Source: JBDWFY01 sp039976075
Lineage (GTDB): Bacteria > Pseudomonadota > Alphaproteobacteria > Rhizobiales > Stappiaceae
NCBI GenBank assembly: GCA_039976075.1
Contig: JBDWFY010000009.1
Coordinates: 62,001 to 126,000, forward strand
DNA length: 64,000 nt
Direction: 5' to 3'
The position numbers were made by a program, and so were the translations under genes. Below the pieces are notes generated by a model. It saw only the letters and a program-made list of their open reading frames with translations. It made no database searches and was not told the DNA's origin. Positions within the stretch are counted from its first letter, which is position 1. Every line of letters starts with the position of its first letter. Positions 16,747 through 25,327 of this stretch are shown piece after piece.

Positions 16747-17609
16747 GCAAGATGCAGATTGCCGATGGAATTCTCAATATGGTCGGCCAGAGTATCGTGA
16801 ACAGGATTGGTGGCATTGACTGCGCGGATCATGGCGATATCACATGTGGGTAGAGTCGGAAATCCGTCCTTCTCCGTTAAAATGCGCAGGCCTGTGCGGA
16901 CTGTGCTTTCGGGAAGAACCGACACGGCCAACCCTTCTTGAACGGCTCCGCATCCGACAATAGCGCTCGCGCTTGTATAGGCTACCCGATACGGTCGCCC
17001 CATCTCATCCAATGCCGAAATCGCAGCCGTACGCCATGAGCAATCTGTCGGTCCAATCGCCAGTGGGATTGGACTCTGTTCATGAACACAGCGGTCGGGT
17101 GGCGCAACCCAGCACAATCGCTCGCGGCGAAAAACACGACCCATGCCCTTGCAGTCCAGGTTGGTGACAATCCCTATATCAACTTCCTGAGCCTGAATGC
17201 GCTGCAAAACCTTGCTGCTCTGCTGGCATTCAACCTGGATTTCAATACCGGGGTGGATCTGGGAAAAACTCGCCAGAGCCTTGGGAAGTAGATTTTCGGC
17301 ATAATCATCGGGAAGGGCAAGCTTGATCGTTCCAGCCAGCACATTGTCACTGAAGGCGTTCATGGTCTCATCATTGAGGCGCACCATGCGTCTGGCGTAA
17401 TCGAGCAATCTATGCCCCTGATCCGTCAATCGTGATTGACGGCCATCTCGGGCAAATATCGGTTTGCCGACCCTTTCTTCAAGTCGGCGCATCTGCATCG
17501 ACACGGCCGATTGTGTCTTGCTGACAGCGTTTGCGGCCTTGGTAAAACTGCCCAATTCGGCGATGGCAACGAAGGTTCTGAGTTGGTCAACATCCAGAGC
17601 ATACGGCAT
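16731..17609 (-). CDS. LysR-family regulator, copy 1 of a duplicated LysR/DUF1127 module
   Basis: A 292-residue LysR protein: a winged helix at 1-65 (LDVDQLRTFVAIAELGSF, KTQSAVSMQMRRLEERVGK) and a substrate-binding domain. The KTQSAVSMQMRRLEE helix is shared with the copy at 18313. This helix, plus a divergent DUF1127 gene, resembles the VtlR-type regulators of Brucella and Agrobacterium, which activate small DUF1127 genes and an AbcR small RNA; that assignment is from memory. ATG 17609 is chosen because GGAGGA lies 5 nt upstream; the ATG at 17621 contains that ribosome site. Its 3' end is inside the 18-bp repeat array. Confidence 0.9.
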   Translation of the reverse strand: MPYALDVDQLRTFVAIAELGSFTKAANAVSKTQSAVSMQMRRLEERVGKPIFARDGRQSRLTDQGHRLLDYARRMVRLNDETMNAFSDNVLAGTIKLALPDDYAENLLPKALASFSQIHPGIEIQVECQQSSKVLQRIQAQEVDIGIVTNLDCKGMGRVFRRERLCWVAPPDRCVHEQSPIPLAIGPTDCSWRTAAISALDEMGRPYRVAYTSASAIVGCGAVQEGLAVSVLPESTVRTGLRILTEKDGFPTLPTCDIAMIRAVNATNPVHDTLADHIENSIGNLHLAIAAE

Positions 17610-17653
17610 GTGCTCCTCCATAGTTCACGAATATCGATGGAAATACATATAAA

Positions 17654-17675
17654 ACATTCGTTTGTATTATCAATC
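17654..17675. promoter_or_regulatory. Candidate LysR operator, copy 1
   Basis: A 22-bp element starting ACATTCGTT and ending ATTATCAATC. It matches 20 of 22 positions with the element at 19238-19259, which sits at the same place in the second LysR/DUF1127 module. ATTCGT and ATCAAT form an imperfect dyad suitable for a LysR dimer. It lies between the divergent LysR gene and the DUF1127 gene, about 90 bp before the latter. Confidence 0.6.
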
Positions 17676-17765
17676 TGAATTTCGCATATTTATATCATAA
17701 AAACGTAAATATATCAGTTATTTAACGGCGAAATTAGATGATTTTTCCGACAGGAGAACTGTACC

Positions 17766-18011
17766 ATGTCCATGATCAGTGAGTTCCAATCCGGACGGCT
17801 GTCTGTATCCGAGGTGATACTGTTTCTGGCCCGTCCCATTCAGCGGGTGCGTAACCTGTATCGGCAACGCAAAGCATTGCAGCAGCTGCTTGAATCCGAA
17901 GATCACATCCTTGCCGATCTGGGGATTTCTCGCGATGATCTGCGTTATGCCGTGGCCTACATTCCCACAAAAGACGTCGGAGATTATCTTACTAAATTGG
18001 CCAGAGGGTAG
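17766..18011 (+). CDS. Small DUF1127 protein, copy 1
   Basis: An 81-residue basic protein. The DUF1127 core (RQRKALQQLLESEDHILADL followed by GISRDDL) occupies residues 36-62. CAGGAGAA lies upstream of ATG 17766. In alphaproteobacteria such small proteins are arginine-rich and have been tied to RNA turnover, phosphate and carbon balance; nothing in this sequence tells which. It is divergent from the LysR gene at 16731 and has a counterpart at 19398. Confidence 0.88.
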   Translation: MSMISEFQSGRLSVSEVILFLARPIQRVRNLYRQRKALQQLLESEDHILADLGISRDDLRYAVAYIPTKDVGDYLTKLARG

Positions 18012-18030
18012 TATCAGGTCCTAATAAATT

Positions 18031-18148
18031 CATCCGTTTGACGAGAGCAGATTTTGTTTCTGATGCGGGCGGGAACGTGCCGAAAACCATATGGTTTTCA
18101 AGCTTTTCCAACGCAAGCAAGGGCAAAATCTGTTTCGCCTATCGGGTG
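18031..18148. repeat. Long imperfect palindrome between the two LysR/DUF1127 modules
   Basis: The core is a perfect 18-bp palindrome, GAAAACCATATGGTTTTC (18082-18099). Concentric with it are perfect 9-bp arms, CAGATTTTG (18048-18056) and CAAAATCTG (18124-18132). Outside those, 18031-18047 and 18133-18148 pair at most positions. The whole 118-bp stretch is thus a near-symmetric inverted repeat that could fold into a cruciform or a long RNA hairpin. This 301-bp gap holds no credible gene. It has no terminator-like T-tract, so it may be an extragenic palindromic element or a structured RNA. Confidence 0.7.
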
Positions 18149-18312
18149 TAGAAAAAATGCCCACGCCTGAAGGCCATCAGTGCTCGCAAAGGTCAAGAGC
18201 CTTCACTTGCGCCGATTGGTCTTCCTTCAAACTCTTCTTTCCAAACAAAATCGCATAAAATTTGCAGATCCCGAGCCTAGGGTTCGATGGGAACGCCGAC
18301 AGTCCGTAGGGC

Positions 18313-19197
18313 TTATTCGGCAGCGGTTGGAATGGACAAGTTGTCCAGCGAGTAGACGATATGCTCGCCCAGCGCATTGATGAGAGGAGATCTCTGATGC
18401 CAGGATCTCAAAAGGGCGATCTCGCAATCCGGCAGACGGGGAAAACCGTCATTTTCCGACAACACGCGCATTCCTGGTCTAAGAGCTGATTCAGGCAGGA
18501 CGGAAATGGCCAGTCCGGCAGTCACGGCTGCGCTGACGGCGGCCGAGCTCCAGCTCGCAAGAATGACATTACATTCCCGATCTTGAGCCTTGAGAGCTGC
18601 CAGTGCGGCTTTTCGCCAGTCACATGTCGGTTTTCCAAGCGCAAGGGGCAGGGGCGTTTGACGGAAGGCACAGTGTCGGGCCGAGGAAACCCACAGTAAC
18701 GGTTCACGACGGACAACTTCCTCCCGTTCACGACTTTTGTCTCGCACATGGGTAACAATGGCGACATCAAGCTCGTTGCGACGAATGTTCTCAACCAGTA
18801 ACGGGGTTGGGGCACAGGAAACCAGAATCTCCGCCCTCGGATTAGAGCGGGAGAACCGGGCCAGAATTTCTGGCAGGAACCGATCTGCATAATCATCTGG
18901 TGTGCCCAGTCGAACCTGCCCCGCAAGCTCCGTATCGTCAAATGCGGCCAGCGTTTCGTCGTTCATCGCCATAAGGCGTCGGGCAAATGTCAGCAGTCGC
19001 TCACCGTCTTCAGTCAAGCGGCTCACTCGGCCCTGGCGTTCGAAAACGGGTTTGCCGATTCGTTCTTCAAGCCGGCGCATCTGCATGGATACCGCCGATT
19101 GGGTCTTGTGAACGGCTTCCGATGCGGCTGTAAATCCACCGGAATCGGAAATTGCGATAAATGTTCTCAGCTGATCGAGATCGAGAAGGCCTGGCAT
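18313..19197 (-). CDS. LysR-family regulator, copy 2 of the duplicated module
   Basis: A 294-residue LysR protein closely parallel to the one at 16731: MPGLLDLDQLRTFIAI against MPYALDVDQLRTFVAI, a shared KTQSAVSMQMRRLEER helix, and similar ends (IPTAAE and IAAE). Mid-domain motifs VRLGTPDDYADRFLPE and KLALPDDYAENLLPK also align. It is therefore a paralogue from a module duplication that has since diverged. ATG 19197 matches the copy 1 start; ATG 19206 is possible. It is divergent from the DUF1127 gene at 19398. Confidence 0.9.
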   Translation of the reverse strand: MPGLLDLDQLRTFIAISDSGGFTAASEAVHKTQSAVSMQMRRLEERIGKPVFERQGRVSRLTEDGERLLTFARRLMAMNDETLAAFDDTELAGQVRLGTPDDYADRFLPEILARFSRSNPRAEILVSCAPTPLLVENIRRNELDVAIVTHVRDKSREREEVVRREPLLWVSSARHCAFRQTPLPLALGKPTCDWRKAALAALKAQDRECNVILASWSSAAVSAAVTAGLAISVLPESALRPGMRVLSENDGFPRLPDCEIALLRSWHQRSPLINALGEHIVYSLDNLSIPTAAE

Positions 19198-19237
19198 TTT
19201 TTCCATCCATCATCAAAAGTGATGAGAATTATAAAAA

Positions 19238-19259
19238 ACATTCGTTGGAATTATCAATC
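19238..19259. promoter_or_regulatory. Candidate LysR operator, copy 2
   Basis: Starts ACATTCGTTGG and ends ATTATCAATC; 20 of 22 positions equal the element at 17654-17675. It sits about 40 bp upstream of the LysR start and about 140 bp upstream of the DUF1127 start. Confidence 0.6.
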
Positions 19260-19397
19260 ACTATTTGAGATGGTAGGTGCATTCCAGTATTCACCCGCTC
19301 ATTTCAACCCCCAACCCCAAGCACGTTGCCGATAGGTCGGTGGCGATTTTTAGCCTGCGGCAAGTCCACGACTGCCGCAATAGAAGGAATTTGCACC

Positions 19398-19718
19398 ATG
19401 GTCAGCTTGACGAAATCGTTCAGTCCTGCACCCGAAAGACATGCCGCTTCGACGAATTTCGTCGGAACCGTCGGTCGTGTGATCGCAAATGTCCTGATGG
19501 CAACTTGGCGGAATTTGAGCAACAGACGCAGGATCCGCGAGCTCTATCATCTGGACGATCATATTCTGAAAGATATGGGCCTGACGCGTACTGACATCAC
19601 GACGGCGTTACGTTCGTCTATCGATGTCGATCCGTCCATCAGTCTGCAAGAGATCTCAGTGCAGCGCCGTGAAACTGCGTGGCGGTGTGTTCGAGAACAG
19701 TTTGAAAGCAGCAAGTAA
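19398..19718 (+). CDS. Small DUF1127 protein, copy 2
   Basis: A 106-residue protein with the DUF1127 core RRRIRELYHLDDHILKDMGL followed by TRTDI at about 44-68, matching the core of copy 1 (LADLGISRDDL). It has longer N- and C-terminal extensions than copy 1. ATG 19398 has AAGGA upstream; the open frame extends further but without signals. An imperfect hairpin (GGCGGCAA/TTGCCGTC) follows the stop codon at about 19728-19755 and may end transcription. Confidence 0.85.
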   Translation: MVSLTKSFSPAPERHAASTNFVGTVGRVIANVLMATWRNLSNRRRIRELYHLDDHILKDMGLTRTDITTALRSSIDVDPSISLQEISVQRRETAWRCVREQFESSK

Positions 19719-19887
19719 ATCAGAGGGCGGCAATGACTCCAATTGTTGCCGTCTCTCGAAAAATAAATGCAGCACATCGGTGCCGCCCTAAGCATTCCTC
19801 ATGATCTTTGGATTGTGTGAAATGCTCCAAGCCTTTGTTTTAACGCGTATCCTTGTCGAAAAAGTGATCCAACCCTACAGAACGCGT

Positions 19888-19958
19888 TCTACCTTGTTCC
19901 CCGTCGGCTGAACAGCCGACCTCAACTGGACCCGTTGGCAACATCGGGTCCTTTTTTT
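19888..19958 (+). ncRNA. Candidate trans-encoded small RNA (alpha-r / AbcR-like in style)
   Basis: A sigma-70-like promoter, TTGTCG (19853-19858), 17-nt spacer, TACAGA (19876-19881), predicts a start near 19888. The transcript would be about 70 nt: a C-rich single-stranded start (TTGTTCCCC), an 8-bp hairpin GTCGGCTG/CAGCCGAC (19903-19920), a linker CTCAACTGG and a strong terminator. This arrangement is that of small Hfq-binding RNAs in Rhizobiales. The exact family cannot be named from memory. Its position beside two VtlR-like LysR genes is suggestive, because in Brucella an AbcR RNA is a VtlR target. Confidence 0.55.
19928..19958 (+). terminator. Strong intrinsic terminator
   Basis: GGACCCG (19928-19934) and CGGGTCC (19945-19951) form a 7-bp GC-rich stem followed by seven T. 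It ends the candidate small RNA, or less likely a long 3' UTR of the DUF1127 gene. Confidence 0.9.
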
Positions 19959-19989
19959 ATGCACTTCTGTACCGCCAATACCGGGGTGG

Positions 19990-20790
19990 TCAGTCGCCCC
20001 GTGGTGTGAACTGGGAGAAAAGATTTTCAAAAGACTTAATCTGGTTTTCCTGCATGGCCATCCCCGCTTTCATCACCTCATCAAGATTGAACGGCATGAG
20101 GGATTCCAGCGCTTTGGCATCATCAGACTTCGTATCGTCTTTTTCTTTCTTCGATGCCGACATGGATGATGATTTCGCAGACTTGCTTTTGGCGGGCTTT
20201 TCCGGTGCAGGGGAGGTTTTCTGATTTCCAACTCCGGTGAAGGCGTCAAAAAAGGTAGACATGGCTTCGGTATAAGGCGCCATAAAGTCCATCGGCGTGG
20301 ACGCGGGTGCCGGACGACCGCGGGCATATCCGGCCATGAACGAGTCAAGCATTGTGCGCGCCGGCCCAAACGCGAATTGCCGCATCAGTCCGCCCGTCGC
20401 CAGAACGGTCATGGTTGGCATGACTGCCTTTAGCGCATCCTGTCCCAGGCCGGTACTGTCGGCAACTTGACGCGCAATGGCTTGCTGCAGATCCGGCGAG
20501 GAGAACATCTTCTGCGATACATCGACCCATGGCGCGAACATTGTCGGTTGCATTGCACCGGCCGCACCCATCGAACCGGCCAGTGGATTGGCACTTTGGG
20601 TCAGGGCCGTCATCATTTGCGCCAATCCATCCGGGGTCGAGGACGTGTGGCGAATGCCTGCCCAGACTGCAGGTAGTAGCGCTTCAAAAGCTTGCTGAAC
20701 CTCTTTCTCGCCCCAGCCATATTGCGACTGCAGCGTTTTCAGAAATTGCTCAGGCTGAAATGCAGAAAACATCTCTTTTGGATCAATCAT
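19990..20790 (-). CDS. DUF937-like protein
   Basis: A 266-residue protein without signal peptide. The central region (FAPWVDVSQKMFSSPDLQQ; TGLGQDALKAVMPTMTVLAT) resembles DUF937 proteins, in which repeated helical segments surround a conserved PxM/L...GGLM block. A Ser/Lys-rich low-complexity linker follows (about 197-222: PAKSKSAKSSSMSASKKEK). A final helix (QENQIKSFENLFSQF) ends the protein. No enzyme motif is visible; function unknown. It is monocistronic. DUF937 is my best match, from memory. Confidence 0.7.
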   Translation of the reverse strand: MIDPKEMFSAFQPEQFLKTLQSQYGWGEKEVQQAFEALLPAVWAGIRHTSSTPDGLAQMMTALTQSANPLAGSMGAAGAMQPTMFAPWVDVSQKMFSSPDLQQAIARQVADSTGLGQDALKAVMPTMTVLATGGLMRQFAFGPARTMLDSFMAGYARGRPAPASTPMDFMAPYTEAMSTFFDAFTGVGNQKTSPAPEKPAKSKSAKSSSMSASKKEKDDTKSDDAKALESLMPFNLDEVMKAGMAMQENQIKSFENLFSQFTPRGD

Positions 20791-20973
20791 AGTGTATCCC
20801 TTTGTTAGACACCATGATCATGCGCTTTGGCTCCAAGGTCAAATCATGACCATAATATAGCGGTAATTCCTGCGACTTAAGCCGGAATAACGTTAATTTC
20901 TGCCAATTCAGACAGGTTCTTTCTGAAACCACGTGCACCTTGTGAGGGTATCTGACCATGCGTTTGGTATCCC

Positions 20974-22347
20974 TCAGTAAGCATACTCGCTGAAGATACG
21001 CGAAATATCACCCTGCCAATCGCCGTGATATTTTGCAAGCAGGTGGTCAGCCGGTGTCATCCCGGTCACGATGGTTTCTTCTACCGGTGCCAGATATTGA
21101 CGTTCATCGTAACCTGCATCACTCAGCAGATTCCGTCGGCGAAGGCCATCAAGGGACAAAGCCAACGCATCCTTGGCAATATCCCGAACTGTTCCGTTTC
21201 TCATGGGAGCATCCAGCCCGAACCGCGCGACATCGCGGCGCAGCGCTTCTCGTTCCTCTGATGTCCAGTCCCGAACCAGCTGCCAGGCCTGATCAAGACT
21301 GGCCTGGTCATAAAGTAAGCCCACCCAGAAGGCTGGCAAAGCGCAAATTCGGCGCCACGGACCGCCGTCAGCCCCCCGCATCTCGAGAAACTGTTTCAAC
21401 CGAACATCTGGAAAGAGTGTGGAGAGGTGATTGTTCCAGTCGCCAATGTTCGCCACCCCGTCTGGCAGCCGGTCAGCAAGTGCCCCATCCATGAATTGAC
21501 GAAATGTCACATCAGTCGCTTGATGATAGTCGTCGCCCCGCTTGACGAAATACATCGGAACATCAACTGCCCAGTCCAGATATTGTTCGAAACCAAAGCC
21601 TTCGTCGAAAACAAATGGCAGCATGCCGGTACGGTCCGCATCAAGATCCCGCCAGATCTCGCCGCGGAATGATTTGAAGTCGTTTGGTTTGCCGTCGGTA
21701 AACGGCGAATTGGCAAATATGGCGGTGGCAATCGGCTGAAGCGCCAGACTTACCCGCATTTTGTGGCGCATATCCGCTTCGGATGAAAAGTCCAGATTGA
21801 CCTGGATCGTTGATGTCCGAAACATCATATCCAGTCCGTAACTGCCGACTTTCGGCATGTAGGCGGCCATGATGTCGTACCGCGACTTGGGCATGCGCGG
21901 CATATCCTGGCGCGACCAGCTGGGCGCCATACCAACACCCAGAAAGCCGACGCCGAGTGGCTCCGCAATTTCGCGAACCTGCGCAAGATGAGAGTTGGTC
22001 TCGCGGCATGTCTGATGAAGGGTTTCAACCGGAGCGCCGGAGAGCTCGAATTGCCCACCCGGTTCAATTGAGATCGCGCCGCCCCCAACGGGGTCCGCAA
22101 GGCCAATTATCTTACCATGATCCTCTATGCGCTCCCAGCCAAGCAATCCTTCCATGCCTTCCAGGACGCGACGGACGCCTCGCTCCCCTTCGTAGGGGAT
22201 GGGTTTCAGGGTATCGACGCAGAACCCGAACTTCTCGTGTTCGGTACCAATTCGAAATGCCGCCGTCGGTTTGCATCCGCTCTCAAGCACGCTTATGAGC
22301 GCTTGCCGGGATTGAATAGGTGTCGAGTCCAGAGTATCGCGAGCCAT
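20974..22347 (-). CDS. gshA: Glutamate-cysteine ligase (alphaproteobacterial/plant type)
   Basis: A 457-residue enzyme for the first step of glutathione synthesis, joining L-glutamate and L-cysteine with ATP. The motifs RIGTEHEKFGF (glutamate and metal binding), GGAISIEPGGQFELSGAPV and FEQYLDWAVDVPMYF are characteristic of the plant/alphaproteobacterial ligase family, distinct from enterobacterial GshA. ATG 22347 has AAGGA 9 nt upstream; the frame extends to a GTG at 22368. No gshB is in the window. It is monocistronic. Confidence 0.93.
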   Translation of the reverse strand: MARDTLDSTPIQSRQALISVLESGCKPTAAFRIGTEHEKFGFCVDTLKPIPYEGERGVRRVLEGMEGLLGWERIEDHGKIIGLADPVGGGAISIEPGGQFELSGAPVETLHQTCRETNSHLAQVREIAEPLGVGFLGVGMAPSWSRQDMPRMPKSRYDIMAAYMPKVGSYGLDMMFRTSTIQVNLDFSSEADMRHKMRVSLALQPIATAIFANSPFTDGKPNDFKSFRGEIWRDLDADRTGMLPFVFDEGFGFEQYLDWAVDVPMYFVKRGDDYHQATDVTFRQFMDGALADRLPDGVANIGDWNNHLSTLFPDVRLKQFLEMRGADGGPWRRICALPAFWVGLLYDQASLDQAWQLVRDWTSEEREALRRDVARFGLDAPMRNGTVRDIAKDALALSLDGLRRRNLLSDAGYDERQYLAPVEETIVTGMTPADHLLAKYHGDWQGDISRIFSEYAY

Positions 22348-22575
22348 GCATATTCCTTGGCGAACCACGCTTTATCGGGTCCAAATCGTGAGGGCGCGTT
22401 CCCGCATATCAGTTGCGGAATTTCAGAGCAATAGTGGTTTCACGGTAGAAACTCAACTGTCAGGGGCGGTTGAGTGGAATTCACATTTTTGGCATCAGCC
22501 GGCATTGGTTCCTGATTCACGGAATTGATCTGGAAATGGGATCATGAGATCCCGCGATGTAGTTGTGATGCGTGG

Positions 22576-24453
22576 CTATGAAATACGATAAACCGTTGTT
22601 TTGCGATCTCTGCCCCGTAGCAGATACTGTCCAATGGCGGAGGTCTGCCTGTTCCCCTGTAAACGCTCAATCGTTTCTTCGCTGCCAAGTGCAATCACAT
22701 CGGCATCCTGGTCCACTTCCTTACCCAGTTCCTGCAAACGGGCAGCCACGTTCACCGCATCGCCAATGACGGTGTAATTCATTCGCTGCTGCGACCCAAT
22801 ATTGCCGACAACGACTTTTCCTGTATGAACGCCGATCCGTACGCGTATCTGGTTGTTGTTCAATTCGTTCGATTGCCTGATTTTCTTGGTAATCAACCCA
22901 ATTGCATCAGCAGCTCTTTGGGCATGATCGTGCTGGACGCTCGGCGCTCCCCAAAATGCCATGATTCCATCGCCCACATATTTATCAATGGTTCCCTGGG
23001 TTTGGGAGATGCAGGACGTCAGTTCTTCAAAATGATGATTGAGGAAATCAGCGGTCTCTTCTGCACTCATCGCGGCCGCCGTTCCGGTGAAGCCGGCAAT
23101 ATCGGTAAAGAGGATCGTCATCTCTCTCAGCTCTGTCTTTTCGAGCGCTGAAAAATCACTTGATATCAGCGTGTTGACGAGATCGCGTGGCACATAACGC
23201 GCAAAAGCCAGTAAGGCGCCGCTTGCGGCATTGAATGCTCTGTTGGCTTCATCCAGTTCCCTGAACGAAGAGCGCGGCAGGCGTTCGACATGTTCCAGAT
23301 CAAGCTCTCGAACCGCCAATGCTGCTTTGGCCAGCCTGTTGATCGGTCGCCCGATGGCCCGTCCAAGAAAGAAAACCAGGATAACCGCAACACCCAGCAC
23401 CAAAGCGCCTGCAATAGTGACGTTCTGGAGGCTGCGAAAGGCGGACCCAAAATCACTTGCGGGTAAAAAGCTTCCTACGATGAATGGCAGTTCCGTGTGA
23501 GCTGACAGATCGGTATAGAAATAGACCTTCATGCCCTGACTGGTGGAATTTAGATGAGAGCCAACAAAATGGTCCGGCGTTTCTGTTTTCTGCGTCCTTT
23601 GAATGTAGTTCGGCCCTTCAGTCCACAAAAACGACAATGGATCCGAGGGCATATCTTCTAAGGTTGGCAGAGGCGTCTGAGCTGTCGCCTTGAAGTTTTT
23701 CGGGACGGCATGATCGTAGGCGATGACCTGATCCTTGCCGAACAGAATAAAAGCCGTCTGTTGGTCCCGCCAGGTCATTTCCTTAAGCAGCGGGAGGAAG
23801 GACGCAACACTGTATTCAATACGGGTATCACCGACGAACCGGCTACCCTGATAGGTTGAAGTGTTGAGACCAATAACAGTTTCATTGAGCTCAGGATCAA
23901 AACGCGGTTCGTCCCAGATGAAGGCCGCTGAGCCTGTTTCCTGTGGCCGCTCCGCAGGTTTCCAATCATTGTCTTGCGTTGCACTGAACCCGGATTTTGT
24001 TGTGATATACCGTCGACCATCGGCGAGGTTCAGCGTAATTCGGCGCGCATCGTTCAGGTCGGCAAGTGTATTGGTAAGGAGATGTTCAAGTTCTTGTTGA
24101 TCAAGATCGATTGTCTCGGCAAGGAGAACATCTGACAGCACTTTCAGCCGTTTTTCGCGCAAAGTAAGATGATCTGCGACCACTTGTGTGCTGCGAGACA
24201 GCATGAGGTTGCCGACTTCATCCATCAGACTGGCTGTTTGCTTGTTAGCCGCGATCATGAGCATGGCAATCAAGCCGCCGCCGACAAGTGTCAGCAACAA
24301 AGCAAAACCAACCCCGAGCGCCGCCCCGATCGAAAGCTTGAACCGGGGTGATGTTTGTTCGAAATCTGATGCCGATACGCTGTCGTCTGTCGTGGGAACC
24401 GGGCGATTTTGGATCAAGGCCGGTCTATCATCGCGATCCAGTTTATTCGGCAT
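22576..24453 (-). CDS. Membrane sensor adenylate cyclase (Cache-like, HAMP, class III cyclase)
   Basis: A 625-residue protein. The first membrane helix is at about 40-65; an extracytoplasmic region of about 270 residues follows, resembling a Cache-type sensor. The second helix is near residue 345 (VTIAGALVLGVAVILVFFLG). A HAMP-like linker leads to the class III cyclase domain: metal-binding Asp in ILFTDIAGF, Lys in IDKYVGDG, Thr in NYTVIGDAVNVAARL. The Lys/Thr pair favours ATP over GTP. AGGAAAG lies upstream of ATG 24453; the frame extends to a TTG at 24519. It is the second cyclase in the window and should report an external signal as cAMP. Confidence 0.9.
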   Translation of the reverse strand: MPNKLDRDDRPALIQNRPVPTTDDSVSASDFEQTSPRFKLSIGAALGVGFALLLTLVGGGLIAMLMIAANKQTASLMDEVGNLMLSRSTQVVADHLTLREKRLKVLSDVLLAETIDLDQQELEHLLTNTLADLNDARRITLNLADGRRYITTKSGFSATQDNDWKPAERPQETGSAAFIWDEPRFDPELNETVIGLNTSTYQGSRFVGDTRIEYSVASFLPLLKEMTWRDQQTAFILFGKDQVIAYDHAVPKNFKATAQTPLPTLEDMPSDPLSFLWTEGPNYIQRTQKTETPDHFVGSHLNSTSQGMKVYFYTDLSAHTELPFIVGSFLPASDFGSAFRSLQNVTIAGALVLGVAVILVFFLGRAIGRPINRLAKAALAVRELDLEHVERLPRSSFRELDEANRAFNAASGALLAFARYVPRDLVNTLISSDFSALEKTELREMTILFTDIAGFTGTAAAMSAEETADFLNHHFEELTSCISQTQGTIDKYVGDGIMAFWGAPSVQHDHAQRAADAIGLITKKIRQSNELNNNQIRVRIGVHTGKVVVGNIGSQQRMNYTVIGDAVNVAARLQELGKEVDQDADVIALGSEETIERLQGNRQTSAIGQYLLRGRDRKTTVYRIS

Positions 24454-24653
24454 ACTCTTTCCTACCGTTTGATCCGCGGTGCAGCGCTTGAGGTCAAGGT
24501 CGAACCACCTACGCGACAATGATACGTGACAAAGTAAAGAACTGCGCTAGCACCTTCAGTGAACAGCAAGTGTGAGTTTACGATGAAGAACCATATTGCA
24601 AGAGCCGGTGATTAACATGACGCCCGGGTACCAGGTTTTCCATCCCCGGTCCT

Positions 24654-25325
24654 TTACCCCACCACAATCACGTGCAGCGCTCTTGGACCATGGGCACCGA
24701 GGATCAAGGTTTGTTCGATATCGGCAGAGCGGGAAGGGCCGGTGATCATATTGACCGTTCTTGGCATAGTGCCTTTGCCATGGACTGTCCGCAGCCGTTG
24801 CCAGACGCTTTCATAGTCACCCTTAATATCCGGTGCGTTCAGAACAACGATATGTGTCTGGGGTAGAAAATTGTTGCTTGTGGGGTTGTCCGGTCCCGAC
24901 GTCATTATTGCCGTACCAGATTCAGCGACACCGGCAAATGCGTGGGTCAGAGTAACACTGTCGGCGCGTGTGCAGATGTCGTCCAGAACCTCCAGTTGGG
25001 GTGCTTTATCCCAGGGCATGGCCGAAACACGCGGATCTGAACCGACATGGATAATCTGTTCCAGATTGTGATTGCGCAGATAGTTGGCGACAGCGGTTGG
25101 GACATCGTCGGCACTGTTAACCCGGTCGGTGGTGGCCTGAACCCTTTCAGCCATCTCGATAAACAAGTCACGCCGAGCGTCTTCGTTCAATTGTCCACGC
25201 TTGGGAATGATCCCCTGAGGCGGTTTGTTGAGCCGCTTGGCAACGGCTTTTTTTCTATCGGCGTCCCCGCCATTCACAGACAGAGAGGAACGCACTTTAT
25301 TCATAATGGTCGATTTCGATCCCAT
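24654..25325 (-). CDS. lutC: L-lactate utilization protein LutC (LUD domain)
   Basis: A 223-residue LUD-domain protein, last gene of the lactate operon. Motifs SVTLTHAFAGVAESGTAIMT and GPSRSADIEQTLILGAHGPR are the LutC signature. ATG 25325 follows AAGGGGAGC and lies 2 bp after the lutB stop; an open frame continues upstream only because it overlaps lutB. LutABC together oxidise L-lactate to pyruvate through iron-sulfur centres. Confidence 0.92.
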   Translation of the reverse strand: MGSKSTIMNKVRSSLSVNGGDADRKKAVAKRLNKPPQGIIPKRGQLNEDARRDLFIEMAERVQATTDRVNSADDVPTAVANYLRNHNLEQIIHVGSDPRVSAMPWDKAPQLEVLDDICTRADSVTLTHAFAGVAESGTAIMTSGPDNPTSNNFLPQTHIVVLNAPDIKGDYESVWQRLRTVHGKGTMPRTVNMITGPSRSADIEQTLILGAHGPRALHVIVVG

Positions 25326-25327
25326 AA

